Source: Nitrobacteraceae bacterium AZCC 2146 (lineage in GTDB: Bacteria > Pseudomonadota > Alphaproteobacteria > Rhizobiales > Xanthobacteraceae). Taken from it: 64,000 nt of DNA. Of this stretch, positions 1 to 9,149 are shown one piece after another. The stretch is taken from NCBI GenBank assembly GCA_036924855.1, contig JBAGRP010000001.1:3224001-3288000 (forward strand), written 5' to 3'. The notes below the pieces were generated by a model that was not told where the DNA came from, did no database searches, and saw only the letters and a program-made list of their open reading frames with translations. Each line of letters opens with the position of its first letter. The stretch's first letter is position 1. The position numbers and the translations under genes were made by a program.

Positions 1-102
1 GACGATCTGACCTTCGCCGACCGTGAAATCGAGATCCGACAGCGCGACCAGGCCGCCGAACTGCACGCCGACGTGCTCGATGCTGAGAACGGCTTCAGCC
101 AT
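1..102 (-). CDS. livG: LIV-type ABC transporter ATPase, N-terminal fragment
   Basis: Only the first 34 codons lie in the window; the gene runs off the left edge. The fragment starts MAEAVLSIEHVGVQFGGLVA, the usual opening of LivG-type ATPases, where the FGGLVAL segment precedes the Walker A motif that would lie outside. Its ATG overlaps the stop of the preceding livM by one base, which implies translational coupling. It is the last visible gene of the minus-strand operon that starts at the amidohydrolase. The family assignment rests on this short stretch and on the neighbouring livM and livH. Confidence 0.8.
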   Translation of the reverse strand, partial: MAEAVLSIEHVGVQFGGLVALSDLDFTVGEGQIV

Positions 103-1142
103 CACGCGCGCTCCTCGGCAGTACGCTCGGTAACCTTGACGGCCTTATTGCCCTTGGCGCGCGACAGCCCCAAACGTGGCGCCAGCGACGGCACGATGCC
201 TCTTGGCAACACGAACAGGATCAGAATCAGCACGCCGCCATAAGTGATCCACTGCGCCTCCGGCGGCATCACTGGCCGCAGGAAAACCGGCAACAGGCCG
301 AAGATCACGCCGCCAACCACGGGTCCCGCCAGCGAGCCCTTGCCGCCGCTCACCACCATGATCACCATCGTCACCGTGTTGATGAAGGCGAAGACGTCGG
401 GATCGATGATGCGGATGTAATGCGCATAGAGACTACCGGCCGCACCGGCGATGCCGGCGGAGATCACCGCTGCCAACGTCAGCGTCTTGGTGACATCGAT
501 GCCGACCGCAACGGCGAGGGTTTCGTTTTCCATCAAGCCGCGCATCGCGCGGCCGAAATGCGAATGCACCAGGCGCGAGATCAGGAAATATGCAGCCGCC
601 GCGACGACCAGTACCAGATAGTAGTTCTGCAACTTCGTTTTCAGAACGAGGTAGCCGAGGCCGGGCAGTCCCACGGTAATGGATGGAATGTTGGTCAGCG
701 CCAGCGGGCCTTGCGTGAGCTCCACCCAGTTCAGCGCCACCAGCCGGACCACTTCGGCAAAGGAGATGGTGACGATGACGAAATACGCGCCGCGCACACT
801 GAACGACAGCCGGCCGACCAGATAGCCGCAGAAGCCGGAGATGATAATCGCCAGCACGAAGCCGACGATCGGCGGCCACGGCACATGCACGATATGGAAA
901 TCGCCGACAATGCCGACGTCGAAGCCGAGCGAGGTCAGCGCGCTGACATAGGCGCCGATGCCGAAGAAGGCGATATGGCCTAGGCTGAGCTGGCCGGTGA
1001 AGCCGAGCAGCAGGTTCAGGCTCATGGCGCCGATGATGAAGATGCCGGTGGTGATCAGCGCGTTGAGCAGATACGGATCCTGCAGCCACAGCGGCACCGA
1101 GGCGAAGACGGCCAAGCTGATGAGCGTCGCGATCTGGTTCAT
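102..1142 (-). CDS. livM: LIV-type ABC transporter permease LivM
   Basis: A 346-residue polytopic membrane protein starting MNQIATLISLAVF. It carries the family hallmark LNLLLGFTGQLSLGHIAFFG near residues 43-62 and the late EAA-like loop with VSGGKGSLAGPVVGG. Together with LivH it forms the inner-membrane channel of a branched-chain-amino-acid-type importer. In this superfamily substrates also include aromatic acids, amides and other small organics, so leucine is not implied. The ATG was chosen because it overlaps the stop of livH by four bases (ATGA). The C-terminal tail is charged and cytoplasmic. Confidence 0.93.
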   Translation of the reverse strand: MNQIATLISLAVFASVPLWLQDPYLLNALITTGIFIIGAMSLNLLLGFTGQLSLGHIAFFGIGAYVSALTSLGFDVGIVGDFHIVHVPWPPIVGFVLAIIISGFCGYLVGRLSFSVRGAYFVIVTISFAEVVRLVALNWVELTQGPLALTNIPSITVGLPGLGYLVLKTKLQNYYLVLVVAAAAYFLISRLVHSHFGRAMRGLMENETLAVAVGIDVTKTLTLAAVISAGIAGAAGSLYAHYIRIIDPDVFAFINTVTMVIMVVSGGKGSLAGPVVGGVIFGLLPVFLRPVMPPEAQWITYGGVLILILFVLPRGIVPSLAPRLGLSRAKGNKAVKVTERTAEERA

Positions 1143-2011
1143 CCGACCCGCTCCGCGCGGGCGAACAGCCCGGTCGGCTTGAAGATCAGCACCGCGATGA
1201 TGATCAGAAAACCCATGGCGTCGCGATAGCCCGACGACACGTAGCCGGCACCGAGTTCTTCCGCCAATGCGAGGATGAAGCCGCCGATCACCGCGCCAGT
1301 GATGTTGCCGAGGCCGCCGAGAATGACGATGGCGAAGGCCTTCACAGCGGCGAGATCGCCCATCTGCGGGAAGATCACATAGACCGGGCCGAGCAGCGCG
1401 CCGGCCGCAGCCGCAAGGCTGGAGCCCAAGGCAAAAGTCGAGGTGTAGATCAGGCTGACATTGACGCCCATCAGGGCTGCGGTGTCGTGATCCTGAAAGG
1501 TGGCGCGCATGGCGCGGCCGAGTTTGGTGCGGTTGATCAGCATGTAGGCGATGACGATCAGCAGCCCTGCCGCGGCCAGCACGAACAGCCGCAGCCAGGA
1601 GACCGAGACCGGGCCCAGCACCAGCGGCGCATCGGGGAACGGGTTCGATACCGACTTCGCCACGCCGCCCCAGATCCACAGCGCGCCGGACTGCATCGCG
1701 ATCCAGGCACCGATCATCACCAGCATGGTGGTATCGATGTCAGAGCCACGCAGCGGCCGCAGCAACAGCAATTCAATGGCGGCACCGAGCAGCCAGCCAG
1801 CGGCAATCGCCACCGGCAGCGCCAGAAAGAAATTCATGCCGAGTTGGTGCACGACGATGAACATCATGTAGGCGCCGAAGGTGTAGAGCACGCCATGGGT
1901 GAAATTCACCACATTCATGATGCCGAAGATCAGCGTCAGCCCGATGCCCAGCAGCGCATAGGTGCCGCCGAGGACTAGCATGTTGACCAGATGTTGCAGG
2001 AGTTCGTTCAA
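1139..2011 (-). CDS. livH: LIV-type ABC transporter permease LivH
   Basis: A 290-residue membrane protein starting MNELLQHLVNMLVLGGTYAL. It contains the LivH motif GIGLTLIFGIMNVVNFTHG around residues 22-40 and ILGGLGNITGAVIGG near residue 230, the coupling loop that contacts the ATPase. It overlaps livM by four bases. It is separated from the upstream solute-binding-protein gene by about 130 bp filled with a palindromic repeat, so the two may be linked only by read-through. The transported compound is presumably the substrate of the molybdenum hydroxylase encoded upstream in the same direction. Confidence 0.93.
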   Translation of the reverse strand: MNELLQHLVNMLVLGGTYALLGIGLTLIFGIMNVVNFTHGVLYTFGAYMMFIVVHQLGMNFFLALPVAIAAGWLLGAAIELLLLRPLRGSDIDTTMLVMIGAWIAMQSGALWIWGGVAKSVSNPFPDAPLVLGPVSVSWLRLFVLAAAGLLIVIAYMLINRTKLGRAMRATFQDHDTAALMGVNVSLIYTSTFALGSSLAAAAGALLGPVYVIFPQMGDLAAVKAFAIVILGGLGNITGAVIGGFILALAEELGAGYVSSGYRDAMGFLIIIAVLIFKPTGLFARAERVG

Positions 2012-2025
2012 ATCATTCCCTCTTG

Positions 2026-2133
2026 GTCATTCCGGGATTCGCCACAGACGGCTGTTGCCGGCTGTGGCGAAGACCCGGAATCTCGAGATTCCGGGTTCGC
2101 TTGCAGCTCGCGCTGCAGGCGCCCCGGAATGAC
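2026..2133. repeat. Palindromic intergenic repeat, GTCATTCCGGG family
   Basis: The element is bounded by perfect 11-bp inverted ends, GTCATTCCGGG and CCCGGAATGAC. Inside lie a GCCACAG/CTGTGGC stem and a perfect 22-bp palindrome at 2074-2095 whose half is CCCGGAATCTC. A second member with the same ends lies at 48998-49103. It fills the gap between the solute-binding-protein gene and livH, so as RNA it could form a long hairpin that sets the ratio of binding protein to permease. That role is inference. Confidence 0.85.
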
Positions 2134-2143
2134 GTCTTCAAAC

Positions 2144-3298
2144 TCAGAGCGACTTCAGGCCGACCTTGCCGTTGGCAATCTCGATCAGGTAGACGTTCGG
2201 CATGCTCTGGCCGCTTTCCTGACCGGCCGGGCCCGACTTCTTGAACACGATGTCGCCGTTCAGGCCCTTGATGTTGATCTCCCACAGCGCGGCTTTGATC
2301 GCCGCCGGTTCTGCCTTGCCCGCTTTCTCGATGGCGGCGGCCGCGGTGCGGATGCCGTCATAGCCGCGGAAGCTTTCGGTCACGCCGGCGAATTCGAAAC
2401 CGCGCTTCTTCCACTCGGTGATGAAGTAGTTGGTGGCTTCGGGGTTCGGGGTTTTCTCAGGCAGCCACGGCAAGAACGTAGTCAGATGCATGGTGTCGTT
2501 GGCGGCAGCACCCGCCTGCGCGATGATCTGGTCCGGGTTCTGCGAGCCACCGGTGGTGATGATGCGCTTCTTCAGGCCGATCGCTGCCGCCTGCTTGAAG
2601 ATCAGCGTGAGCTGATCGACGGCCGTCGTCACAATGATGGTTTCGGAATCGGTCGCCTTCAGCTTGGAGAGCTGCGCGCTCATGTCCTGCGCCGACTGGT
2701 CCATGGTCTCGACCTGGCCGATGGTGATGCCCTTGTCCTTCATCATCTTGCCGAAGTCTTCCGCGGTGCCGCGGCCCCAGTCATTGTTGATGACGAGGAA
2801 ATCGACCTTCTTCAGCGCCAGCTTGTCGACGATCTTGCTGAACGCCGCAGCCTCCACCGCCGACGGCGGCGAGATGCGGAAGATGTAGGGATTGCCCGAG
2901 GTGGTGATCTTGCCCGCCGAGGAGGTCTCGACGACCATCGGGATCTCGTATTCAACCAGCTTCGGCATCACGGCCAGCGTCAGGCTGGAGCCCCAGGCGC
3001 CCATCATGACGGGCGTCTTGTCACGGGTGATCAGCTTTTCCGCGACCGCAGCGGCTTCAGTCGGGTTGCTCTTGTTGTCTTCGATGACCAACTCGATCTT
3101 CTTGCCGAGCACGCCGCCCTTGGCGTTGATCTCGTCGGCAGCGATCTTGGCGCCGTTGACGACATAGGTGCCCGATGCGGCGAAGGCGCCGGTCAAGGGC
3201 TCGTTGACGCCGATCTTGACGGTTTGCGCATAGGCTGCACTGTCAAGTAGAGCGAGCGCCAGGGCGATCGCCGGAACAGCTTTGAACGTTCGTGTCAT
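2144..3298 (-). CDS. LIV-type ABC transporter substrate-binding protein
   Basis: A 384-residue periplasmic protein of the Leu/Ile/Val-binding family (Peripla_BP_6). It starts MTRTFKAVPAIALALALLDS with a signal peptide likely cleaved after SAAYAQ. The mature N-terminus VKIGVNEPLTGAFAASG is the family's first beta strand and ligand loop. The ATG is preceded by GGAG at good spacing. An upstream in-frame extension is possible but would bury the signal peptide. It lies between the hydroxylase genes and livHM, so it probably captures the hydroxylase substrate or a precursor. The ligand cannot be predicted. Confidence 0.92.
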   Translation of the reverse strand: MTRTFKAVPAIALALALLDSAAYAQTVKIGVNEPLTGAFAASGTYVVNGAKIAADEINAKGGVLGKKIELVIEDNKSNPTEAAAVAEKLITRDKTPVMMGAWGSSLTLAVMPKLVEYEIPMVVETSSAGKITTSGNPYIFRISPPSAVEAAAFSKIVDKLALKKVDFLVINNDWGRGTAEDFGKMMKDKGITIGQVETMDQSAQDMSAQLSKLKATDSETIIVTTAVDQLTLIFKQAAAIGLKKRIITTGGSQNPDQIIAQAGAAANDTMHLTTFLPWLPEKTPNPEATNYFITEWKKRGFEFAGVTESFRGYDGIRTAAAAIEKAGKAEPAAIKAALWEINIKGLNGDIVFKKSGPAGQESGQSMPNVYLIEIANGKVGLKSL

Positions 3299-3377
3299 GT
3301 GGTTCTCCAATCTAACGCTGTTGAAAACTGCGCAGTCCAAACTTCGCCGTTCCGCCAGGTGCGCAAACGTCGATCCT

Positions 3378-4580
3378 TCACGCCGGGTCTCCGTCTCGTC
3401 CAATGAGCCGGCGGACAAACGTCGCCGCACGCTCACGCAAAAGACCGAAGATCAGCGAAATTCCATTGAGGTCGGCAACCGGCGCCGCCGCTGCGCCTTT
3501 ACCCGAGAGGCGGCGGTCAAGATTGCCGGCGAACTCCGCGATCAATCGCGCCGCGAGATCGCGCACCAGCCCGCTGCGACCGACCTGCGCCAACATGCCG
3601 GTCAGGCTGTAGCCGATCGATAGCTCGACCCGCGTCGCGGCGCCGTCTTCGATCGGCAGCAGCCGATAGCGGATTTCGCCCTGCGTCGAAGAGCGGCTGC
3701 GCTGGTCGGTACCGGTGCCGAGGATGCGGCCGGACAGAGTCGCGGGATCGCGCTCGACCCGCGCAGCGCCGTTGAAATTCGCGGTGATCGGGCCGATCTT
3801 GACCCGGATCGCACCTTCGACGCGCTGCGGTGTCGGCACGCCGGTCAGCGATGCACCGGGCAGGCACGAGGCGACGGCGGCGATGTCGTCGAACAGCGCG
3901 AATACTTTTGCCGGCGGATGGGCGACGCTGAACTGCTGTTCGAGGGTGGTGGACGGGGTGAAATCGGGAATGTCGAGCGGTGCAATCGCGTTCACGGTTT
4001 CGGCCGCAGCCGGACGCACTGGCGCAGCCTTTTCCCCGCTCACGCAGGCCTTGTGGCCGGATCCTGCCGGCCCGAGAATCTTGCGGCCGGCATCCGGCTC
4101 CGGCGCGATGTCGCGGGCGCGGCGCGCCGAGATCACCGACTGCACGGCGCTGATAATGCCGACATAGCCAGTGCACCGGCAGAGGTTGCCGCTCATGCCG
4201 ATCCGGATCTGCTGTTCGTCGGCCACCGGCAGCCGCCGCACCAGATCGCGCGCCGACACCAGCATGCCCGGCGTGCAGTAGCCGCATTGCAAGGCGTGCT
4301 CGCGGTTGAATGCCGCGCGCAATTCGGTCGCGATCTCGTCGTCATCGAGACCTTCGATGGTGGTGACTTCGGCACCATCGCAGGCGACGGCATAGGTGAT
4401 GCAGGATCGCGCCGGCACGCCGTCGAGCAGCAACGTGCAGGCGCCGCAGACGCCGTGCTCGCAGCCGAGGTGAGTGCCGGTGAGATCGAGCCTGTCGCGC
4501 ATCAGATCAGCGAGGCTGGTGCGCGGTTCGACCAGCGCATTGATCGCGCGGTTGTTGACGGTGAGTTCGATGGTGTTCAT
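3378..4580 (-). CDS. Fused 2Fe-2S subunit and CoxG-like domain of a molybdenum hydroxylase
   Basis: 400 residues in two parts. Residues 1-150 are the small iron-sulfur subunit of the xanthine dehydrogenase/CO dehydrogenase family. A plant-type 2Fe-2S site uses C40, C45, C48 and C60; a second site uses C99, C102, C134 and C136 (QCGYC and LCRCTGY). After a linker, about residues 211-370 form an SRPBCC/CoxG domain (STTLEQQFSVAHPPAKVFAL). CoxG is normally a separate protein in cox operons, linked to membrane attachment. The usual small subunit is about 160 residues, so this fusion is long. Its start overlaps the stop of the FAD subunit by four bases. Confidence 0.9.
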   Translation of the reverse strand: MNTIELTVNNRAINALVEPRTSLADLMRDRLDLTGTHLGCEHGVCGACTLLLDGVPARSCITYAVACDGAEVTTIEGLDDDEIATELRAAFNREHALQCGYCTPGMLVSARDLVRRLPVADEQQIRIGMSGNLCRCTGYVGIISAVQSVISARRARDIAPEPDAGRKILGPAGSGHKACVSGEKAAPVRPAAAETVNAIAPLDIPDFTPSTTLEQQFSVAHPPAKVFALFDDIAAVASCLPGASLTGVPTPQRVEGAIRVKIGPITANFNGAARVERDPATLSGRILGTGTDQRSRSSTQGEIRYRLLPIEDGAATRVELSIGYSLTGMLAQVGRSGLVRDLAARLIAEFAGNLDRRLSGKGAAAAPVADLNGISLIFGLLRERAATFVRRLIGRDGDPA

Positions 4581-5413
4581 GCCGCGGCCTCCGCGATCGC
4601 CTTGCGCAACACGGCGACATGAATGTGCCGGTCGGCGGCATGGGCGATGCCGGCCTTGGACAGCAACGTGTCGGCCACGCGCGGATCAAAGCGCCTGGCG
4701 AAATCGCTGGTGATGCGACCACCGAACAGTTCGGCGGAATCTTCAATAATGATGGGCGCAGCCTCGACGGCGCCGATCACCACGCGCGCGGTTCCGGCCC
4801 CGGGATCGATCAGCACTGCGCCGATGGCGTGAGCGAACTCGCCGGTCTTGCGGCAGCTCTTGGCGTAACCCCAGCGCGCCGACGCGGTCATCATGGGCAC
4901 GCGTACGCTCTCGACGATTTCGCCCGGCCGCAGCACGCTTTCGAGCGCACCCAAGATAAAATCCTTCATCGCAACACTGCGTGTGCCTGCGACGCTGCGA
5001 AGCGCCAGCGTCGCACCGAGTGCCGACAGCGCAGAAACCCAGTCCGCGGAGGGATCGGCATGGCTGAGCGAGCCGCCGATGGTGCCGCGGTTGCGCACTG
5101 CGCGATAGGCGATGGCGCTGGCGACGCGCTGCATGGCGCCGCGGGTGACGTCGGGAATGCGACCGTCCTCGATGTCGGCATGGGTGACGCAGGCGCCGAT
5201 CACCAGATCGTCGCCGTTGCGTTCGACATGCTTCAACTCGGCAAGCCCTGCGATATCGACGATCAAATCCGGCGCGACGAGGCGCAGATTCAGCATCGGG
5301 CCGAGCGACTGGCCGCCGGCAATGATCTTGATTACGCCATCGGTGCCCGCCATCGCGGCAAGCGCGGCCGGCAGATCGCGCGGGCGTTCATAGGCGAAGG
5401 GGGCCGGCTTCAT
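4577..5413 (-). CDS. FAD-binding subunit of a molybdenum hydroxylase
   Basis: 278 residues, the usual length for the medium (CoxM/XdhB-type) subunit. It begins MKPAPFAYERPRDLPAALAA. The FAD-binding signatures are IIAGGQSLGPMLNLRL near residues 29-44 and RNRGTIGGSLSHADPSAD near residue 100. It passes electrons from the iron-sulfur subunit to an acceptor. ATGA overlaps at both ends with the large and small subunit genes fix the start and imply stoichiometric translation. Confidence 0.93.
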   Translation of the reverse strand: MKPAPFAYERPRDLPAALAAMAGTDGVIKIIAGGQSLGPMLNLRLVAPDLIVDIAGLAELKHVERNGDDLVIGACVTHADIEDGRIPDVTRGAMQRVASAIAYRAVRNRGTIGGSLSHADPSADWVSALSALGATLALRSVAGTRSVAMKDFILGALESVLRPGEIVESVRVPMMTASARWGYAKSCRKTGEFAHAIGAVLIDPGAGTARVVIGAVEAAPIIIEDSAELFGGRITSDFARRFDPRVADTLLSKAGIAHAADRHIHVAVLRKAIAEAAA

Positions 5414-7791
5414 GCCGCCGGCCTTTCCACGTCTCGTGCATCGAGGATGGCTTCGATAATGCGGCGCGGCGTGATCGGCGAATGCAGCAGTTCGACGCCA
5501 AGGCCGCGCAACGCGTCGTTGACCGCATTGGCGATCGCCGCCGGCGGCGCGATGGCGCCGCCCTCGCCGATCCCCTTGACGCCAAACTTCGTGTAGGGCG
5601 ACGGCGTCTCCATATGATCGAGACGCGGCGCCGGCACTTCGGTCGGGCCCGGCAGCAAATAGTCGGCCAGCGTAGTGGCGAGCGGCTGGCCGGCACTGTC
5701 GAACGGCATCTCTTCGTAGAGCGCGGTGCCGATGCCTTGCGCGAGGCCACCATAGATCTGGCCATCGACGATCATCGGATTGACCAGCACGCCGCCGTCC
5801 TCGACGATCACGTAGTCCAGAATCTCTACATCGCCGAGATCGGGATCGACCGCGACGGTCACCGCGTGCGCAGCATAACTGAACGTGCCGGAATCGCGCT
5901 GTGGCTTGTAGCCGGAGGTGGCTTCGAGCCCGCCGGGATCGACATCGCTCGGCAGATCCTGCGGGCGGCGATACCAGGTGTGCGCGATTTCCTTCAGCGT
6001 GACGCTGCCGCTGGCGCCGCGAATCTCGCCATCCTGCAATACGACCTCGGCCTGATCGAGTTGCAGCAGCTTGGCGCCGATCCGCTTGGCGCGTTCGCCG
6101 AGTTCGTGGCACGCTGTTGCCACCGCGCCGCCGGCCATCACCATCGCGCGCGAACCCCAGGTGCCGGTGGAATATGGCGTCATCGCGGTGTCGCCATGTA
6201 CGACACGAATTTTTGAGACATCGACCCCGAGCATTTCATGGGCGACCTGTGCCAGCGTCGTCTCCATGCCCTGGCCGTGCGAATGCACGCCGACCTTGAT
6301 TTCCAATCCGCCATCCGGCGTCAGGCGCGCGGTGGCCTGCTCATGGCCGGGCACCATGGGAATGCCCCAGCCGGCGTAGACCGAGGTGCCATGCGCAGCC
6401 TGTTCGCAATAGATCGACAGCCCGACGCCGATCAGCCTCCCATCGGCCTCGCTCTTGCGCTGCCGCGCGCGCACCGCATCGATGTCGATCATCTTAAGCG
6501 CACGGCGCATCGCTTCCGGATAATCGCCGCTGTCAAAATGTTTCTTGGTGATGTTGTCGAACGGCATCTGCTCCGGCCGCACCAGATTGCGCAGCCGCAC
6601 CTCGCCGGGCTCCAGCCCCGCGGCGACGGCCACCGCGTCGATCATGATTTCCAGCGCGAAGCAGACGCCGGTACGGGCAACACCGCGATAGGGCAGGATC
6701 GGACACTTGTTGGTAGCCACCGAAAATGTCCGGCAGCGATAGGCCGGCATCTGATACGGGCCGGGCAGAATGCTGACCACCTGCGCGGCTTCGAGGCACG
6801 CCGAGAACGGATAGGACGAGTAGGCGCCGGAATCGACGGTGGCCTCGCAATCGATGCCGCGCAGCGTGCCGTCACGATCGGCATAGACGGTGATCTTGTA
6901 GTGATGCTCGCGGCAATTGGCGCTGGCGGTGAGATGCTCGCGGCGGTCCTCGATCCAGCGCACCGGAAAGCCGCGCTTCATGCTCAGCCACGACAGGCAG
7001 ACTTCCTCCGGCAGCAGAATGCCCTTGTGGCCGAAGCCGCCGCCGACATCCGGCGAGACAATTCGTATCTGTCCTTGATCCATCTCAAGGCAATCGGACA
7101 GTCCGTTGCGCACAATGTGCGGCATCTGACTGCCCGTATAGAGCGTGAGCTGATCGAGACGATGATCGAACGTGGCGACGACACCCCGACCTTCCAGCGG
7201 CGACATGCATTGCCGCGCGGTCGAGATCTCGCGCGTCACCTTGATCGGCGCATCGAGCGCGCTGCTGATATCGAGCTCGAAGAAGCTCTCGAGAAAAATA
7301 TTGTCGCCCCAGTGCTCATGCACCAGCGGCGAGCCCGGCTCGCGCGCCTTCAGCATGTCATGAACGGCAGGAAGTTCTTCGAGATCGAGGGTAACGGAAG
7401 CCGCGATGTCCTCGGCCTCGGCACGCGTCGGCGCGACGCACATGGCTACGAGTTCGCCGACCTGTCTGATCTTGTCGGTAGCAAGAATCGGCTGGTCGGA
7501 CACCTTGAAACCGGCAAGGCCCGTGATGGCGCGGATCGGCTTGACGCCGACAAGGTCAGCCGCGGTGAACACCACGTCACGATATCGTTCGGGAACATGG
7601 ATCGCCCTGATTCGCGCATGCGCCACCGGACTGCGAACGAAGGCGACGTCCTGCAATCCGGCGAGCCTGATATCGCCGACGAACTGGCCGCGTCCGCGCA
7701 TCAGGCGATCGTCTTCCTTGCGCAGCACACGCGCGCCGACGCCCTGCCCTTCGGCAGGCGTCGCGGACGAAAAATCGCGCTCATTGCGCAC
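5410..7791 (-). CDS. Molybdopterin-binding large subunit of a xanthine dehydrogenase-family hydroxylase
   Basis: A 793-residue catalytic subunit. It opens with the RVLRKEDDRLMRGRGQFVGD segment typical of CoxL/aldehyde oxidase-type large subunits. Mo-cofactor loops include GGGFGHKG, LPYRGVARTG and the C-terminal GVKGIGEGGAIAPPAAI with its conserved glutamate. The AYRCSFR loop of form I CO dehydrogenase is absent, so CO oxidation is unlikely. Hydroxylation of an aldehyde or N-heterocycle is more probable. The amidohydrolase upstream fits ring hydroxylation followed by ring opening. That pathway is inference. Confidence 0.92.
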   Translation of the reverse strand: MRNERDFSSATPAEGQGVGARVLRKEDDRLMRGRGQFVGDIRLAGLQDVAFVRSPVAHARIRAIHVPERYRDVVFTAADLVGVKPIRAITGLAGFKVSDQPILATDKIRQVGELVAMCVAPTRAEAEDIAASVTLDLEELPAVHDMLKAREPGSPLVHEHWGDNIFLESFFELDISSALDAPIKVTREISTARQCMSPLEGRGVVATFDHRLDQLTLYTGSQMPHIVRNGLSDCLEMDQGQIRIVSPDVGGGFGHKGILLPEEVCLSWLSMKRGFPVRWIEDRREHLTASANCREHHYKITVYADRDGTLRGIDCEATVDSGAYSSYPFSACLEAAQVVSILPGPYQMPAYRCRTFSVATNKCPILPYRGVARTGVCFALEIMIDAVAVAAGLEPGEVRLRNLVRPEQMPFDNITKKHFDSGDYPEAMRRALKMIDIDAVRARQRKSEADGRLIGVGLSIYCEQAAHGTSVYAGWGIPMVPGHEQATARLTPDGGLEIKVGVHSHGQGMETTLAQVAHEMLGVDVSKIRVVHGDTAMTPYSTGTWGSRAMVMAGGAVATACHELGERAKRIGAKLLQLDQAEVVLQDGEIRGASGSVTLKEIAHTWYRRPQDLPSDVDPGGLEATSGYKPQRDSGTFSYAAHAVTVAVDPDLGDVEILDYVIVEDGGVLVNPMIVDGQIYGGLAQGIGTALYEEMPFDSAGQPLATTLADYLLPGPTEVPAPRLDHMETPSPYTKFGVKGIGEGGAIAPPAAIANAVNDALRGLGVELLHSPITPRRIIEAILDARDVERPAA

Positions 7792-7827
7792 GGTCAGGCC
7801 CCCACTTCCAACTGAAAAGTTGCCGCG

Positions 7828-9105
7828 TTACGCGGCGACCGCTTGCGGCAGGATCGAGGCGACGGCGTCGTAGCGGGTGCCGGCGCGCAGACAGAACACC
7901 GGCTGCAGCAGGCGATCCGCCACGACTTCGGTTTTCTCGTTGTCGCGCAGGATGAAGCGGCCGGGCTTCTCGGCGATCACCGAGACGTCGGCATCCATGC
8001 CAACCTTGAGCGCACCGATCTCGTGCGACAGTCCCAGCATCTCGGCCGGATGCGAGGTCACCATCGGCACCACCTGCTCCAGCGTGAGACCGAGCGCCAT
8101 CATCGAGCTCATCGCCTGCACCAGGCTGAACTTGGCCTGGCCGGCGAAGGGATGATTCTCCTCGTCCTCATGTTCTTCCGGCGTGCCGGCCGGCGCGGGG
8201 ACATGGGTGTTGTAGCCGTGGATATCGGCGCCCAGCGTGGTCGGCACGATGCCGGCGGCGATCGCCTTCTTCGCGAGGCGATAGGAGAAGTGGCTGCCGT
8301 GGCCGACATCGACCTTAAGGCCGCGATCGAGCGCCGCCTGAATCACCGGATGCACTTCGCCTTCGCGATTGACGAAGCCGCCGGGATGCCGCGTGAACGG
8401 ATGCGCCAGCACGTCGCCGGCACGCAGCAGCGGGATCACGCGCTCCAGGATCGTATCAACATCCTCGCCATTGGTGCCGCTCTCCGGCAAGCCCCAGAGC
8501 TGGCCGAAATGCACATAGACCGGCAGGTCGGCGCGGCGGCCGATCTCAGACGCCATCTCCAGCACGCGAATGCCCCAGCGCGCGAAGCCACCGATTTCCG
8601 CATGCGCCTTGATGCCGCGCACCAGATCGAGATTGGCCCTGGCAGACTTCACGGTGGCGTCGATATCGACACCGTCCGGGCTGTAGAGGTTGGGATAGAA
8701 ATGGCCTTCGAGGCCGCCGACCAGATAGGCGGACAGGAAGGCGTAGACGCGGGATTTCGCGGGCTCGGCGATGAAGTGGCGAAAGCCCGGCAGCGTCATG
8801 CAGGACGGGCCGCCCTGATCCACCAGCGTGGTGACGCCAGACTGCACGCCGACCATGTCGGGATTCATTCCGAAACGCCCGCTGACATACTGATAGACGT
8901 GAGCATGCGTGTCGATCAGGCCGGGCAGCACGAGCTTGCCGGTGACGTCGATCACCTCTTTGGCGCTGGTCGGCAGAATATCGGCCTGCACGGCGGCAAT
9001 CTTGCCGTTGCGAATGGCGACATCTTTCAAACCATCGATGCCCGAAGCCGGATCGATGACGCGACCGCCGCGCAGCAGCAGGTCGAATGTGGCGCTGATG
9101 GACAT
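7828..9105 (-). CDS. Amidohydrolase/deacetylase-family metallohydrolase
   Basis: A 425-residue amidohydrolase-superfamily enzyme starting MSISATFDLLLRGGRVIDPA. Metal-ligand landmarks are the HxH of GLIDTHAHVYQYV, GIKAHAEIGG (a candidate carboxylated lysine), DVLAHPFTRH and TLGADIHGYN. The C-terminal DADVSVI strand is the usual composite beta domain. AGAGGAGA precedes the ATG. It is the first gene of the operon and faces a divergent MarR gene. The family includes dihydroorotase- and hydantoinase-like enzymes that open cyclic amides, which suits a partner of a ring hydroxylase; the substrate is unknown. Confidence 0.88.
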   Translation of the reverse strand: MSISATFDLLLRGGRVIDPASGIDGLKDVAIRNGKIAAVQADILPTSAKEVIDVTGKLVLPGLIDTHAHVYQYVSGRFGMNPDMVGVQSGVTTLVDQGGPSCMTLPGFRHFIAEPAKSRVYAFLSAYLVGGLEGHFYPNLYSPDGVDIDATVKSARANLDLVRGIKAHAEIGGFARWGIRVLEMASEIGRRADLPVYVHFGQLWGLPESGTNGEDVDTILERVIPLLRAGDVLAHPFTRHPGGFVNREGEVHPVIQAALDRGLKVDVGHGSHFSYRLAKKAIAAGIVPTTLGADIHGYNTHVPAPAGTPEEHEDEENHPFAGQAKFSLVQAMSSMMALGLTLEQVVPMVTSHPAEMLGLSHEIGALKVGMDADVSVIAEKPGRFILRDNEKTEVVADRLLQPVFCLRAGTRYDAVASILPQAVAA

Positions 9106-9149
9106 TTTGCTCTCCTCTAGGTTTCGGCGGGCTCTTGCGGGCCCTCGCC

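Noticed and set aside
5410..7791. Form I carbon monoxide dehydrogenase, suggested by the cox-like subunits and CoxG domain
   Set aside because: The large subunit has LPYRGVARTG where form I enzymes have AYRCSFR, so CO oxidation is not supported.
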